Positions 1 to 8,254 of a stretch of 14,782 nt of DNA are shown piece after piece. Made by a program: the position numbers and the translations under genes. The DNA is from Kordiimonadaceae bacterium (GTDB lineage: Bacteria > Pseudomonadota > Alphaproteobacteria > Sphingomonadales > Emcibacteraceae): assembly GCA_018699075.1 (NCBI GenBank), contig JABIPV010000391.1, forward strand, positions 1-14,782. Reading direction: 5' to 3'. The notes under the pieces are model-generated. The model had not been told where the DNA came from and did not search any database. It was given only the letters and a program-made list of their open reading frames with translations. Numbering within the stretch: the stretch's first letter is position 1; each line of letters begins with the position of its first letter.

Positions 1-969
1 ATGGCGGCCTATCAACCCGTTGAACGAGAACCCGTGTTTGGTACTTATAAAGGATATAAAATTGCTGCTATGCCACCACCATCATCGGGCGGTGTACATG
101 TGGTTCAAATGCTAAACATGTTAGAGCATGATGATATTAAATCAAAAGGGCATAACAGCGCGGCAACACTTCATCTATATATTGAAGCCATGAGGCAAGC
201 TTATGCGGATAGAAGTCTTTATACGGGTGACCCGGCGTTCTTTGATGTGCCGGTGGATAAATTAACCGATAAAGATTATGCAAAAGAAATGCGTGCGAAA
301 ATTCCCATGGACCGCGCACGATTGTCATCTGAGGTTGCACCGACTAAAGGTCTTCAAAGTGAAAGCCCGCAAACCACACATTTTTCCGTCATGGATAGCC
401 AAGGAAATGCGGTTAGCAATACCTATACGGTTAATTATGGATTTTATATGGGAATGATGGCAGGGGGCACTGGCATCGTTATCAACAATGAAATGGATGA
501 TTTTGATCATTTACCTTACGAGCCGGATGTAAACGGTAATATCAGTGGTAAAGCCAATGCGCAGGAACCTCGCAAACGTCCGCGTTCATCCATGACCCCG
601 ACGATCGTTTTAAAAGATGATGTTCCGTTTTTACTTACCGGAAGCCCCGGTAGTTCAACGATTATTAATACCGTGTTTCAAACAATAATGAATGTTATTG
701 AGTTCGACATGAATATAGCCGCCGCTTCAAGTAAAGGACGCATTCATCATGAATGGATGCCCGATGAGGTTCAGGTAGAAAATAGCATTAATGTAGACAC
801 GATAAATATACTCAAAAAAATGGGCCATAATGTCAAACTAAGATCAGACGGTGCCGTTTACGGCTTTAGAACCTTGGGCGAAACAGCGAGTATCGTTTAT
901 AAAGATGGGTATTTTTATGGGGCCCATGACCCACGTAATATGGATGCGGGAACCATTGGTTTAAATTAA
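1..969 (+). CDS. ggt: Gamma-glutamyltranspeptidase, C-terminal part (5' end outside window)
   Basis: Periplasmic gamma-glutamyltranspeptidase, which hydrolyses glutathione or transfers its gamma-glutamyl group. The ATG at base 1 is internal: it aligns with the Met of 'MAAY' near residue 285 of the complete paralogue downstream, so about half of the large subunit is missing. Visible features are the substrate-loop motif PPPSSGG, the autoprocessing site ESPQ|TTHFSV (nucleophile Thr codon 373-375), T-Y-T-V-N (matching E. coli Thr409/Asn411), NNEMDDF and RSSMTP (Ser462/Ser463). The oxyanion-hole motif reads GSPGSS where E. coli and the downstream copy have GSPGGS, so the Gly484 equivalent is Ser (AGT, 652-654). 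Identity to the next gene is roughly 60% by eye, indicating an old tandem duplication. Family assignment is sure; full activity of this copy is not. Confidence 0.93.
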   Translation: MAAYQPVEREPVFGTYKGYKIAAMPPPSSGGVHVVQMLNMLEHDDIKSKGHNSAATLHLYIEAMRQAYADRSLYTGDPAFFDVPVDKLTDKDYAKEMRAKIPMDRARLSSEVAPTKGLQSESPQTTHFSVMDSQGNAVSNTYTVNYGFYMGMMAGGTGIVINNEMDDFDHLPYEPDVNGNISGKANAQEPRKRPRSSMTPTIVLKDDVPFLLTGSPGSSTIINTVFQTIMNVIEFDMNIAAASSKGRIHHEWMPDEVQVENSINVDTINILKKMGHNVKLRSDGAVYGFRTLGETASIVYKDGYFYGAHDPRNMDAGTIGLN

Positions 970-970
970 A

Positions 971-1023
971 TTTTTGCAAAATGATAAAAGGCAGCTTGAA
1001 GCTGCCTTTTTCTTTTGCAAAAA
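971..1023 (+). terminator. Rho-independent terminator with extended hairpin between the two ggt genes
   Basis: The core stem AAAAGGCAGC (986-995) pairs with GCTGCCTTTT (1001-1010) across a 5-nt loop and runs into a T-rich tail (to 1016). Outside it, TTTTTGCAAAA (971-981) is the exact reverse complement of TTTTGCAAAAA (1013-1023), so the hairpin can extend to 53 nt with two small internal loops. It lies directly after the first ggt stop codon, so the second copy probably has its own promoter. Confidence 0.85.
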
Positions 1024-1072
1024 TATTTTTGATGTGTAGGGTGTTTTCATTTATTACATTGAGAGAGAAAAT

Positions 1073-2869
1073 ATGAAGTTAAGATTAATAGTACTGGTTT
1101 CTTTTATAGCAAGTTTCGCTTCGGCACCTGCCATATCCCATGAACAGAAAGCCCAAAGTGATTTTGAAAAAACTTTGGCGGAATTTACCAAAGCCAAGCC
1201 TATAGTTGCCAATACGCCACGCCTAGATACTAAAGATCGTTTTGTCCCTGTTATTAGCCGTAAAGGTATGGTCACATCACGTGAAAAAATCGCCACACAA
1301 GTAGGTGCAGATATATTAGCTAAAGGCGGAAATGCCGTTGATGCAGCAGTGGGGGTTGGTTTTGCTCTTGCGGTTACATATCCACAAGCGGGTAATATCG
1401 GTGGTGGCGGATTTATGGTTGTTCATCTTGCGGAAGAAAATAAATCAATTGCCATTGATTACCGTGAAATGGCGCCAAGTGGTGCGCACCGTGATATGTA
1501 TTTGAACGAAGACGGTTCAGTGAATAATGACCTGTCAAAATACACACATAAAGCATCAGGTGTACCAGGAACGGTTGCGGGCATGGTTCATGCGCTTGAA
1601 AATTATGGCACAATGTCCCTTAAAGAAGTGATGATGCCTGCATATAATTTGGCCAAAAACGGCTTCAATATGTATAATTACCTTGAAACATCACTCAACA
1701 ACCGCAAAGAACGCTTAACGGCAAATGAAGCTGCGGGCAAAGTGTTCTTTAAAAATGATGGGTCATCATATAAATATGGTGAAGTTCTGAAGCAAAAAGA
1801 CCTAGCATGGTCATTAATGCAAATTATGAATAATGGTAAAGACGCTTTTTATAAAGGTGAAATTGCCAAGCGTATCGTTGCTGATCAAGAAGCAAACGAT
1901 GGTTTGATCACTATGGATGATATGGCTGCATATGTTGCCCTTGAACGTCCAGCAATCGTTGGCGAATATAAAGGTCATAAAGTGGTAACTATGCCACCAC
2001 CATCATCAGGCGGTATTCATCTTGTGCAAATGATGAATATGCTTGAAAATGATGATCTAAAGGCAAAAGGTCATAATTCTGCTGCAACACTTCATTTATA
2101 TATTGAAGCCATGCGTCAAGCATATGCTGACCGTAGTAAATATCTTGGTGATCCTGATTTCTCTGACGTGCCTGTGGCGGAACTTATCAGCAAAGAGTAC
2201 GCAAAAATCGTGCGTGATGTTATCCCGATGGACCGTGCAAGAAAATCTACGGAAGTTGCACCGGCCTTAGATTTACTGAAAGAAAGCCCTCAAACAACTC
2301 ATTTTTCTGTGATGGATCAATGGGGAAATGCAGTAAGCAATACTTATACTCTAAACTTTAGTTACGGTAATCATACTATGGCTGCTGGTACAGGGATCAT
2401 GATGAATAACGAAATGGATGATTTTTCTGCCAAACCAGGCACGCCAAATGGCTATGGTCTTATTGGCGGTGAAGCAAACAGCGTTCAACCACGTAAGCGC
2501 CCACTTTCATCAATGACACCAACAATTGTATTAAAAGATGATAAACCATTCTTTGTAACAGGAAGTCCAGGGGGAAGTACAATCATCACTGTTGTAATGC
2601 AATCGGTAATGAATGCGCTTGAGTTCGATATGAATGCCATGCATTCACTAGCCGCGCCACGTATTCATCATCAATGGCTTCCAGATATGGTTATGATGGA
2701 AGAAGGCATAAGTAAAGATACCAAAGACATTCTGGTAAATATGGGCCACACGATTGCTCCAATGCAGATGACAATCGGATCATTAAGCACGATCATGTTT
2801 AAAGATGGCATATATTATGGTGCAGCCGATATTCGTAGTATGGATGCAGCGGCAATTGGTATTGATTGA
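1073..2869 (+). CDS. ggt: Gamma-glutamyltranspeptidase (complete paralogue)
   Basis: Complete 598-residue periplasmic gamma-glutamyltranspeptidase of the Ntn-hydrolase superfamily. A cleavable signal peptide occupies about residues 1-20 (KLRLIVLVSFIASFASA). The substrate-binding arginine lies in YREMAP (Arg131, E. coli Arg114). PPPSSGG, the autocleavage site Gln407|Thr408 in ESPQTTHFSV, TYTLN, NNEMDDFSAKPG, PLSSMTP and GSPGGS follow in the usual order, so all key residues are intact. The mature small subunit is 191 residues, matching the family. The start is supported by GAGAGA about 6 nt upstream and by the signal peptide. It follows a diverged paralogue and is bounded on both sides by terminators, so it is probably transcribed alone. 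The likely role is periplasmic glutathione and gamma-glutamyl peptide breakdown for amino acid salvage. Confidence 0.96.
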   Translation: MKLRLIVLVSFIASFASAPAISHEQKAQSDFEKTLAEFTKAKPIVANTPRLDTKDRFVPVISRKGMVTSREKIATQVGADILAKGGNAVDAAVGVGFALAVTYPQAGNIGGGGFMVVHLAEENKSIAIDYREMAPSGAHRDMYLNEDGSVNNDLSKYTHKASGVPGTVAGMVHALENYGTMSLKEVMMPAYNLAKNGFNMYNYLETSLNNRKERLTANEAAGKVFFKNDGSSYKYGEVLKQKDLAWSLMQIMNNGKDAFYKGEIAKRIVADQEANDGLITMDDMAAYVALERPAIVGEYKGHKVVTMPPPSSGGIHLVQMMNMLENDDLKAKGHNSAATLHLYIEAMRQAYADRSKYLGDPDFSDVPVAELISKEYAKIVRDVIPMDRARKSTEVAPALDLLKESPQTTHFSVMDQWGNAVSNTYTLNFSYGNHTMAAGTGIMMNNEMDDFSAKPGTPNGYGLIGGEANSVQPRKRPLSSMTPTIVLKDDKPFFVTGSPGGSTIITVVMQSVMNALEFDMNAMHSLAAPRIHHQWLPDMVMMEEGISKDTKDILVNMGHTIAPMQMTIGSLSTIMFKDGIYYGAADIRSMDAAAIGID

Positions 2870-2890
2870 TTAATAAATTAATTAAAAAGA

Positions 2891-2920
2891 AAAAGGCGGA
2901 TCATCAGATCCGCCTTTTTT
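2891..2920 (+). terminator. Rho-independent terminator after the second ggt
   Basis: Perfect 12-bp stem AAAAGGCGGATC (2891-2902) with GATCCGCCTTTT (2907-2918), 4-nt loop ATCA, followed by a run of T. It separates ggt from the dehydrogenase cluster. Confidence 0.92.
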
Positions 2921-2993
2921 ATATGTTGTAAAAGAAAATTCAGATGATTAGGATGTTTTAGCTTTAAACAGTCCAAATTACGGGGATACTTTT

Positions 2994-3647
2994 ATGAATA
3001 AAAAATTAAACAGACGAGATATTCTTCAGGGAACTGCAGTTGCACTCGGTATTCGCGCTGCGTCGCCATTATTTATGGCCATCACCGCTTTTTCTTCACA
3101 AGCAAAGGCGCAAGAATTAACCAAGAGCGTATTTAATACCTCAGAACGTGCCATGGTCAGTATTCTTGCAGAATTAATCATACCGCAAACGGATACCCCC
3201 GGTGCGGGTGCTGCGGGAGTACCGGACTTTATTGATTTGATGGTTTCAGATTGGTACGCAGAAGAAGATAAGTTAAATTTTATAAATGGACTTCGTAACC
3301 TTAACCATCACTGTATAATTTCATTTGGCTCTGGCTTTCTGGATTGTAGTGATGAACAACAAATCATTTCCTTAGAAGACCTAGAGCAAAATGTAGCAGG
3401 TACGATTAGTGATGGTAAGCTTGGTGGTGAGAGCGACCGTATTGCAACTCTTCCTGCAGATTTTGCCTTATGGGGCGAAGATCCACTGGAAGGCAAAGAT
3501 TTCTTTAATCAGATAAAAAGCCTAACTATTCTTGGATACTACACATCCGAAGTAGGGATAGAAAATGAACTGATCTATGATCCTATTCCGGGTTCATACG
3601 ATGGCAGTGCCGATTTTCAAGAAACAGGTAAACATTATACAAGCTGA
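2994..3647 (+). CDS. Gluconate 2-dehydrogenase subunit 3 family protein, Tat-exported small subunit
   Basis: 217-residue small subunit of a membrane-associated flavoprotein dehydrogenase (Gluconate_2-dh3 family). The N-terminus carries a Tat-type signal: N-R7-R8-D-I-L-Q, a hydrophobic stretch to about residue 33, and probable cleavage after AKA (residues 37-39). The family hallmark 'F...E......L.E.IIPQTDTPGA..AGVPDFID' sits at about 46-82. The C-terminal part (FFNQIKSLTILGYYTSEVG ... YDPIPGSYDG) is also typical. A GGGGA Shine-Dalgarno lies about 8 nt before the ATG. The GMC large subunit begins 40 bp downstream. In related enzymes the Tat signal of this subunit carries the folded, signal-less flavoprotein across the membrane. 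The GMC protein here indeed lacks a signal peptide, which fits that model. The substrate is unknown. Confidence 0.87.
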   Translation: MNKKLNRRDILQGTAVALGIRAASPLFMAITAFSSQAKAQELTKSVFNTSERAMVSILAELIIPQTDTPGAGAAGVPDFIDLMVSDWYAEEDKLNFINGLRNLNHHCIISFGSGFLDCSDEQQIISLEDLEQNVAGTISDGKLGGESDRIATLPADFALWGEDPLEGKDFFNQIKSLTILGYYTSEVGIENELIYDPIPGSYDGSADFQETGKHYTS

Positions 3648-3687
3648 ATAAATAATTCAGATTTAGAAGAAGCGGAGAAAATAAGTA

Positions 3688-5388
3688 ATGGCAAATGGTG
3701 AAGATTTTGATGTAATCGTTGTGGGTTCAGGCGCAAGTGGCGGCTGGGCAGCAAAGGAATTCTGTGAAGCAGGTTTTAAAGTCCTGGTTTTAGAGCGCGG
3801 TAAACCAACGACACATAAAGAAAGTTACACGGAAGAATTCGTTGAGCCGTGGGACCGTACTTTTCGTGATCAGGCAAAGCCTGGTGAGAATGAAAAAACC
3901 TATGGACCAGCTGCAAGGCATATTGGTGGTCGCAATAAAAAATTTATGTCTACATTTGAAGAAGCGCCGTACGATGTAAACACAAAAAATCCGTTTATTT
4001 GGATCCGCCCAGGTGCCGTTGGTGGCAAGTCAATAGTATGGGGCCGCCAAGTTTATCGCTGGAGCGATCTTGATTTTGAGGCCAATAAGAGAGACGGTAA
4101 CGGTATTGATTGGCCGATCAGATATAAGGATATTGCACCGTGGTATTCCCATGTTGAAAAATACATTGGCGTACAAGGTTCATATGAAAACTTGCCGCAA
4201 CTTCCAGATAGTGAATTCCAACCTGCTATGGAACTGAACTACGCTGAAAAGATTGTCAAAAAAGGCATTGAGAGCAATTTCGAAGGCAGAAACCTTATTA
4301 TTGGTCGATCAGCAAACATGACAGAAGCCAAACCAGATCAGGATCGTGAAGCCTGTAACTATAGAAATCAGTGCGTAGGTGGTTGTTCATTCGGTGCATA
4401 TTATTCGTCTGTTGGTGTGACACTTCCTGCAGCAGATAGAACAGGTAACCTTACTTTAAAGGCAAATTCAGTTGTTTCATCACTTGAATATGATGCAAAA
4501 GGAAAGAAGGTTACAGGAGTTCGTGTTATTAATACGGAAACTAAAAAATCTGAAACAATTTGGTCCAGAGTTGTATTCCTTTGCGCATCAACCATTGGAT
4601 CAACACAAGTATTAATGAACTCAATATCCGAAGCAACACCAAACGGGCTTGGCGGATCGTCAGGTGCTCTTGGGCGATATTTGATGGATCATACTTGGGG
4701 AACGCGAATTCAAGGCGTGGTGCCCGACACAAAACACAAAATCGAACGAGGCCGCAGACCGACGGGAATTTATGTGCCGCGCTATAGAAATATTAATGCA
4801 AAAGATGATGCCGGCGTTGATTTTATTCGTGGTTATAACTATCAGGGTGGTGCTGCTCCGGAAGGATGGGCCCAGCGTGCAGCGAGCACACCAGGTTTCG
4901 GTGCTTCTTTTAAAGATGGTGTTAATACACCAGGCAAAGATTGGGTATTTACGCTTTATGGCTTTGCTGAGTGTCTTCCTTACGAAGATAATAAAATGGA
5001 ACTTTCCACAAAGCTCGATCAATATGGCATTGCCCAGGTGAAATTTGATGTAGAATTTAAAGCCAACGAATTCAAGATTGCAAAAGATATGATCAGCGAA
5101 GGTGAAAACATGCTTAATACTGCTGGACTTCGCGATGTTAAAAGCACAATGGGTGAAATGCGGCCTGGCTTAGGTATTCACGAAATGGGTACAGCTCGTA
5201 TGGGTAATGATCCATCTAATTCAGTGGTTAATAAATGGAACCAAGTCCACGAAGCACCGAATGTATTTGTGACGGATGGTGCCTGTATGACGTCTTCATC
5301 ATGTGTAAACCCTACGCTTACATTCATGGCGATAACGGCTCGCGCAGCAAATTATGCGGCTGAACAAATGAAGTCGGGAGTTTTGTAA
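3688..5388 (+). CDS. GMC family oxidoreductase (FAD-dependent sugar/alcohol dehydrogenase, large subunit)
   Basis: 566-residue glucose-methanol-choline family flavoprotein of the membrane dehydrogenase type (gluconate, 2-ketogluconate, sorbitol and fructose dehydrogenase relatives). The dinucleotide fold is at the N-terminus, with GSGASG at 13-18 and the acidic end of beta-2 in VLVLERG. A cysteine cluster (C-x5-C-x3-C, in ACNYRNQCVGGC) precedes GAYYS. The C-terminal active site has HEMGTARMG and SCVNPTLT. His498 and Asn541 align with the catalytic His466/Asn510 pair of choline oxidase. No signal peptide is present, so export probably depends on the upstream Tat-signal subunit. GGAG lies 10 nt before the ATG. 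A cytochrome c subunit, often the third partner, is not encoded nearby, so the electron acceptor is unresolved. Substrate specificity cannot be read from the sequence. Confidence 0.93.
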   Translation: MANGEDFDVIVVGSGASGGWAAKEFCEAGFKVLVLERGKPTTHKESYTEEFVEPWDRTFRDQAKPGENEKTYGPAARHIGGRNKKFMSTFEEAPYDVNTKNPFIWIRPGAVGGKSIVWGRQVYRWSDLDFEANKRDGNGIDWPIRYKDIAPWYSHVEKYIGVQGSYENLPQLPDSEFQPAMELNYAEKIVKKGIESNFEGRNLIIGRSANMTEAKPDQDREACNYRNQCVGGCSFGAYYSSVGVTLPAADRTGNLTLKANSVVSSLEYDAKGKKVTGVRVINTETKKSETIWSRVVFLCASTIGSTQVLMNSISEATPNGLGGSSGALGRYLMDHTWGTRIQGVVPDTKHKIERGRRPTGIYVPRYRNINAKDDAGVDFIRGYNYQGGAAPEGWAQRAASTPGFGASFKDGVNTPGKDWVFTLYGFAECLPYEDNKMELSTKLDQYGIAQVKFDVEFKANEFKIAKDMISEGENMLNTAGLRDVKSTMGEMRPGLGIHEMGTARMGNDPSNSVVNKWNQVHEAPNVFVTDGACMTSSSCVNPTLTFMAITARAANYAAEQMKSGVL

Positions 5389-5396
5389 ACCGAACA

Positions 5397-6332
5397 ATGG
5401 TATTTTTCTACACAAAAAAGTTATTTTTGTATTTTGCGATTTTAATTGTTTTGTGTGTGGATCATAATTTTTCTTTTGCTCAAAAAAATAACGTTTGTCT
5501 GTCAATGGGATATGACCTTACTTTTTTTAAAAAGCTTAAAAAAGATGATTTCAAAAAACAGGGAAATATCAATGATGATGATCTAGCACTTCTGTTGGCG
5601 AACTGTCTGGGACATTCTGATTCTAATATTCGTGACGGTATTGCATTTGAAGGATTAGTAACCCTATTACGGGGCGCACGTGTTAGTGATAGCGGTAAAC
5701 GAAAACTACTTGTTGAGTGCGCCAATGCATTGAAACCTAAAATGCCCGAAGGTGAAGGCTTTTTAAAACCATTTTCTGCGTTATGCGTGGCGGAAATTGC
5801 CCGAACGGATCGAATAGAGCCTTACTTGGTCCCAGAAGAGCGGCAAGAGCTTGTCGAAATAGGTGCCGATTACTTAAAATCAATCACAGACTATCGGGGG
5901 TATGATCAAAAAGACGGTTGGCGTCATGGTGTCGCCCATACAGCAGATATTTTAATGCAACTTACGCTAAATGATAATATTGGCGTCTTACATCACAAAT
6001 CAATAATGGAAGCCATATCTACCCAGATATCGCCGTTAGGTGAATTTTATGTATATGGTGAACCACAAAGACTAGCCCGTCCCATATTTTTTATCGCTAT
6101 GCGCGGAACAATTAAAGAGGAAGAGTGGGCCAATTGGCTCACTCAAATTGTTAATCCGAAGCCGGTTCTTAATGATTGGAGTGAAGCGTTTTCATCACAA
6201 GAAGGTCTGGCAAAAAGACACAACACAAATGCATTCCTGTCTGCACTTTATCTGGGTGTCTCTACAAGTGAAAACGAAGCTGTAAAAAACATGTTACCCA
6301 GTCTTAAGGTTGCACTTAGCCATTTACCTTAA
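5397..6332 (+). CDS. Secreted DUF2785-like protein
   Basis: 311-residue protein of unknown function. A signal peptide is clear: KK followed by a hydrophobic stretch, with likely cleavage after FSFA (residue 28). The mature part looks all-helical. It contains a GWRHGVAHTAD motif at 174-184 preceded by YRGYD, matching my recollection of DUF2785 family proteins (a D-x-GW-x-H-x-x-AH-x-x-D signature). The histidine and aspartate pattern could bind a metal or be catalytic, but that is inference. It begins 8 bp after the GMC stop codon. Its best Shine-Dalgarno (GGGAG, 5376-5380) lies inside the GMC gene and is rather far away, so translation is probably coupled to GMC. It may be an accessory factor of the dehydrogenase. 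The family call should be checked by profile search. Confidence 0.72.
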   Translation: MVFFYTKKLFLYFAILIVLCVDHNFSFAQKNNVCLSMGYDLTFFKKLKKDDFKKQGNINDDDLALLLANCLGHSDSNIRDGIAFEGLVTLLRGARVSDSGKRKLLVECANALKPKMPEGEGFLKPFSALCVAEIARTDRIEPYLVPEERQELVEIGADYLKSITDYRGYDQKDGWRHGVAHTADILMQLTLNDNIGVLHHKSIMEAISTQISPLGEFYVYGEPQRLARPIFFIAMRGTIKEEEWANWLTQIVNPKPVLNDWSEAFSSQEGLAKRHNTNAFLSALYLGVSTSENEAVKNMLPSLKVALSHLP

Positions 6333-6336
6333 TAAA

Positions 6337-7152
6337 TTACAGAAACTGGGTTAACGCTTCACGGTAATTTCGGGACGCTTGAATTTCTGATCCGTTTTTA
6401 AGTATTAAAGTATACTTTCCACCTGAAGAAGGATGAAGTTTTTCGATCATATTGATATTGACAATGGTTGAACGGTGAATACGTTTGTATATGTCAGGGT
6501 TTAGTCGTTTATCCATGTTTTTCATGGTTTCGCGTAATATATGAGTTTTGTCGCTTGTGTGCAGGCACATATAATCACCAGCGGCATCAATCCATTCAAT
6601 TGTCGTCACATCAACCAACGTAATTTCACCACGGTCTTTAATATTGAAATGGCTTTCATATTGTTTTTTATTGGCAATATCATCCGATGTCAGGATTTCA
6701 GACAATTCTATTTCCGGTGGACTATCAAGTGATCTTATAAGTTCAATAAGCTTAGCATTTTGTTCAATTGCAATATGCTCAGAAATTTGTTCTCTCACTT
6801 TTATTATTGCCTGTTCTAATCTTTCTTCGTCAACTGGCTTTAACAGGTAATCCGATGCATGTGTTTCGAAGGCTTGAATGGCGTATTTATCAAAAGCCGT
6901 TGCAAAAATGATTATTGGTAATTCTTCGTTAGCGAGGGCTTTAACCACATCAAAACCATCCAGACCTGGCATTTGGATGTCTAAAAATACCAAGTCTGGT
7001 TTTTCTGCTCTAATTTTTTTTACCGCGTCACGGCCATTTGATGCAGTTCCAACAATTTCTATGTCTTCAAAATTCTCTAGTCGCAGTCTCAAACCTTTTA
7101 AGGCGAGGGGTTCATCATCGACAAGAAGAGTGCGAATATTATTATTTTGCAT
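6337..7152 (-). CDS. LytTR family response regulator
   Basis: 271-residue response regulator with an N-terminal receiver domain (about 6-125) and a C-terminal LytTR DNA-binding domain (about 168-271). In the receiver, Asp12/Asp13 form the acidic pocket, Asp58 in VFLDIQMPG is the phospho-acceptor, FATAFD carries the switch Thr, and DYLLKPV carries the conserved Lys. The LytTR part shows the usual pattern: 'I.WIDAAGDYMCLHT', 'LRETMKNMDKRL', 'F/Y.RIHRSTIVNI' and 'LKNGSEIQASRNYREAL'. I chose the ATG at 7152, with AAGGGA 7 nt upstream. A TTG eight codons earlier (7176) is in frame but has no such site. The start overlaps the end of the kinase gene by 11 nt, so the two are translationally coupled partners. 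It probably binds direct repeats at target promoters; the targets are unknown. Confidence 0.93.
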   Translation of the reverse strand: MQNNNIRTLLVDDEPLALKGLRLRLENFEDIEIVGTASNGRDAVKKIRAEKPDLVFLDIQMPGLDGFDVVKALANEELPIIIFATAFDKYAIQAFETHASDYLLKPVDEERLEQAIIKVREQISEHIAIEQNAKLIELIRSLDSPPEIELSEILTSDDIANKKQYESHFNIKDRGEITLVDVTTIEWIDAAGDYMCLHTSDKTHILRETMKNMDKRLNPDIYKRIHRSTIVNINMIEKLHPSSGGKYTLILKNGSEIQASRNYREALTQFL

Positions 7153-8254
7153 CTGAATTCCCTTTTTCAGTTTCAAATGGGATGTTGATATTAATCAATA
7201 CTCCACCTTCGGCGTGGTTTTCAATCGTTAACTTAAAATCATTTGGGTAAAGTTCTTTAAGTCTGTTTTTTGTATTTTCGAGCCCGACGCCGCTTGAGTT
7301 TTCATTGTATTTATGTTCAGTGGGGGTGTCAGATATTCCAGGGCCAGTATCCCGTAGCGTTATATCAAGCCGGGTACTGAAATTTTCTACACTAATATCA
7401 AGCATTATGATGCCACCGTCTTCCATAGGGGCGATCGCATATTTAATGGCGTTTTCAACAAGCGGTTGAAGTAATAAACTGGGAATCATAGCCGTATTGG
7501 CTTCATCCGATATATTAAATTCCAGTTTTAACCGTTCTTCAAATCTGACCTTTTCAATATCGAGATATAACCATAAAGCATAAACTTCTTCTTTAATGGT
7601 AATTTTTTGAGTTGGTTGATTTACAAGACTAAAACGAAGAAACGCACTTAGTTTGGTTAACATGCCGTTGGCTTCTTTTGATTGTTTATCAAGCACAAGC
7701 GTAGAAATGGCATTAAGAGTGTTAAATAAGAAGTGTGGATTGATTTGGTAACGGAGCATCTGTAACTGTGACTGATGGGCTTGTGCGACGGCCTTAAGGT
7801 ACATCTCTTTTTGTTTTATAAATAAGAATTGATAATTGATAATGTAATAGGCACTTGTCCATAAGAGCAGAACAAAAACATCATAAAGGGCTGCAACAGC
7901 AATAAATTCATATATTTGCACCTCGATAAAAAATATTTGCTCCACCACCCAAAGGTCGATGTAGCTTAATAATAATGCGCTTAAAACTATGCTGGTTAAG
8001 GTGGAAAGAATTTTCGTGGAACCGGGAAGATTACTTTTTCGTAATTTACGATATATAACCCTCAGTAAAATAGTAATGATAAAACCACTAAATACGGAAG
8101 TAGCGATGGTGGTGAGGAAAAGTAAATCATCCCCATTTGCGAAGGAATTTAAAGCGCGGGTGGCGCCGAAGCTAATCCAACCCGCGATTTGAAGTTTCCA
8201 AAATAAGCTTTCTTTTTTCTTATATTGTTTTTCTATAAATGTTTCTAGAGAAAT
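7142..8254 (-). CDS. LytS/YehU-type sensor histidine kinase, probable ATT start
   Basis: Membrane sensor kinase of the His_kinase (LytS/AlgZ/YehU) family, partner of the downstream LytTR regulator. With the start proposed here it has 370 residues. Four hydrophobic segments (in this numbering about 18-36, 45-70, 82-108 and 112-145) are followed by a short coiled stretch, the H-box RYQINPHFLFNTLNA (His174), the N-box PLVENAIKYA, and the G-boxes DTGPGI and SGVGLENTKNRL. The first NTG codon in frame is GTG at 7946-7948, which would give only 268 residues and cut off two to three membrane segments. Upstream codons encode a typical LytS-like start (LFWKLQIAGWISFG), so the gene really begins earlier. 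No ATG, GTG, TTG or CTG lies there before the stop at 8318-8320 that would give this N-terminus. ATT at 8252-8254, preceded by GGAG with 7-nt spacing, fits best. A sequencing error in an ATG start is the alternative. Confidence 0.8.
   Translation of the reverse strand: MSLETFIEKQYKKKESLFWKLQIAGWISFGATRALNSFANGDDLLFLTTIATSVFSGFIITILLRVIYRKLRKSNLPGSTKILSTLTSIVLSALLLSYIDLWVVEQIFFIEVQIYEFIAVAALYDVFVLLLWTSAYYIINYQFLFIKQKEMYLKAVAQAHQSQLQMLRYQINPHFLFNTLNAISTLVLDKQSKEANGMLTKLSAFLRFSLVNQPTQKITIKEEVYALWLYLDIEKVRFEERLKLEFNISDEANTAMIPSLLLQPLVENAIKYAIAPMEDGGIIMLDISVENFSTRLDITLRDTGPGISDTPTEHKYNENSSGVGLENTKNRLKELYPNDFKLTIENHAEGGVLININIPFETEKGNSDAK

Noticed and set aside
1..3. ATG at base 1 as a real start codon
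   Set aside because: It aligns to an internal Met of the complete ggt paralogue, and the fragment lacks the signal peptide and most of the large subunit. The gene is cut by the window edge.
4660..5022. 120-codon minus-strand frame inside the GMC gene, and other medium-length frames such as 12265-12669
   Set aside because: They lie entirely within strongly supported genes on the opposite strand and show no recognisable domain or ribosome binding site.
7153..7176. TTG at 7176 as start of the LytTR regulator
   Set aside because: The added residues (LKLKKGIQ) are not part of a receiver domain, and the ATG at 7152 has a well-placed AAGGGA.
7946..7948. GTG as the start of the histidine kinase
   Set aside because: It would remove an evident membrane domain encoded in the same open frame upstream and lacks a good Shine-Dalgarno. 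The upstream ATT with GGAG is preferred.
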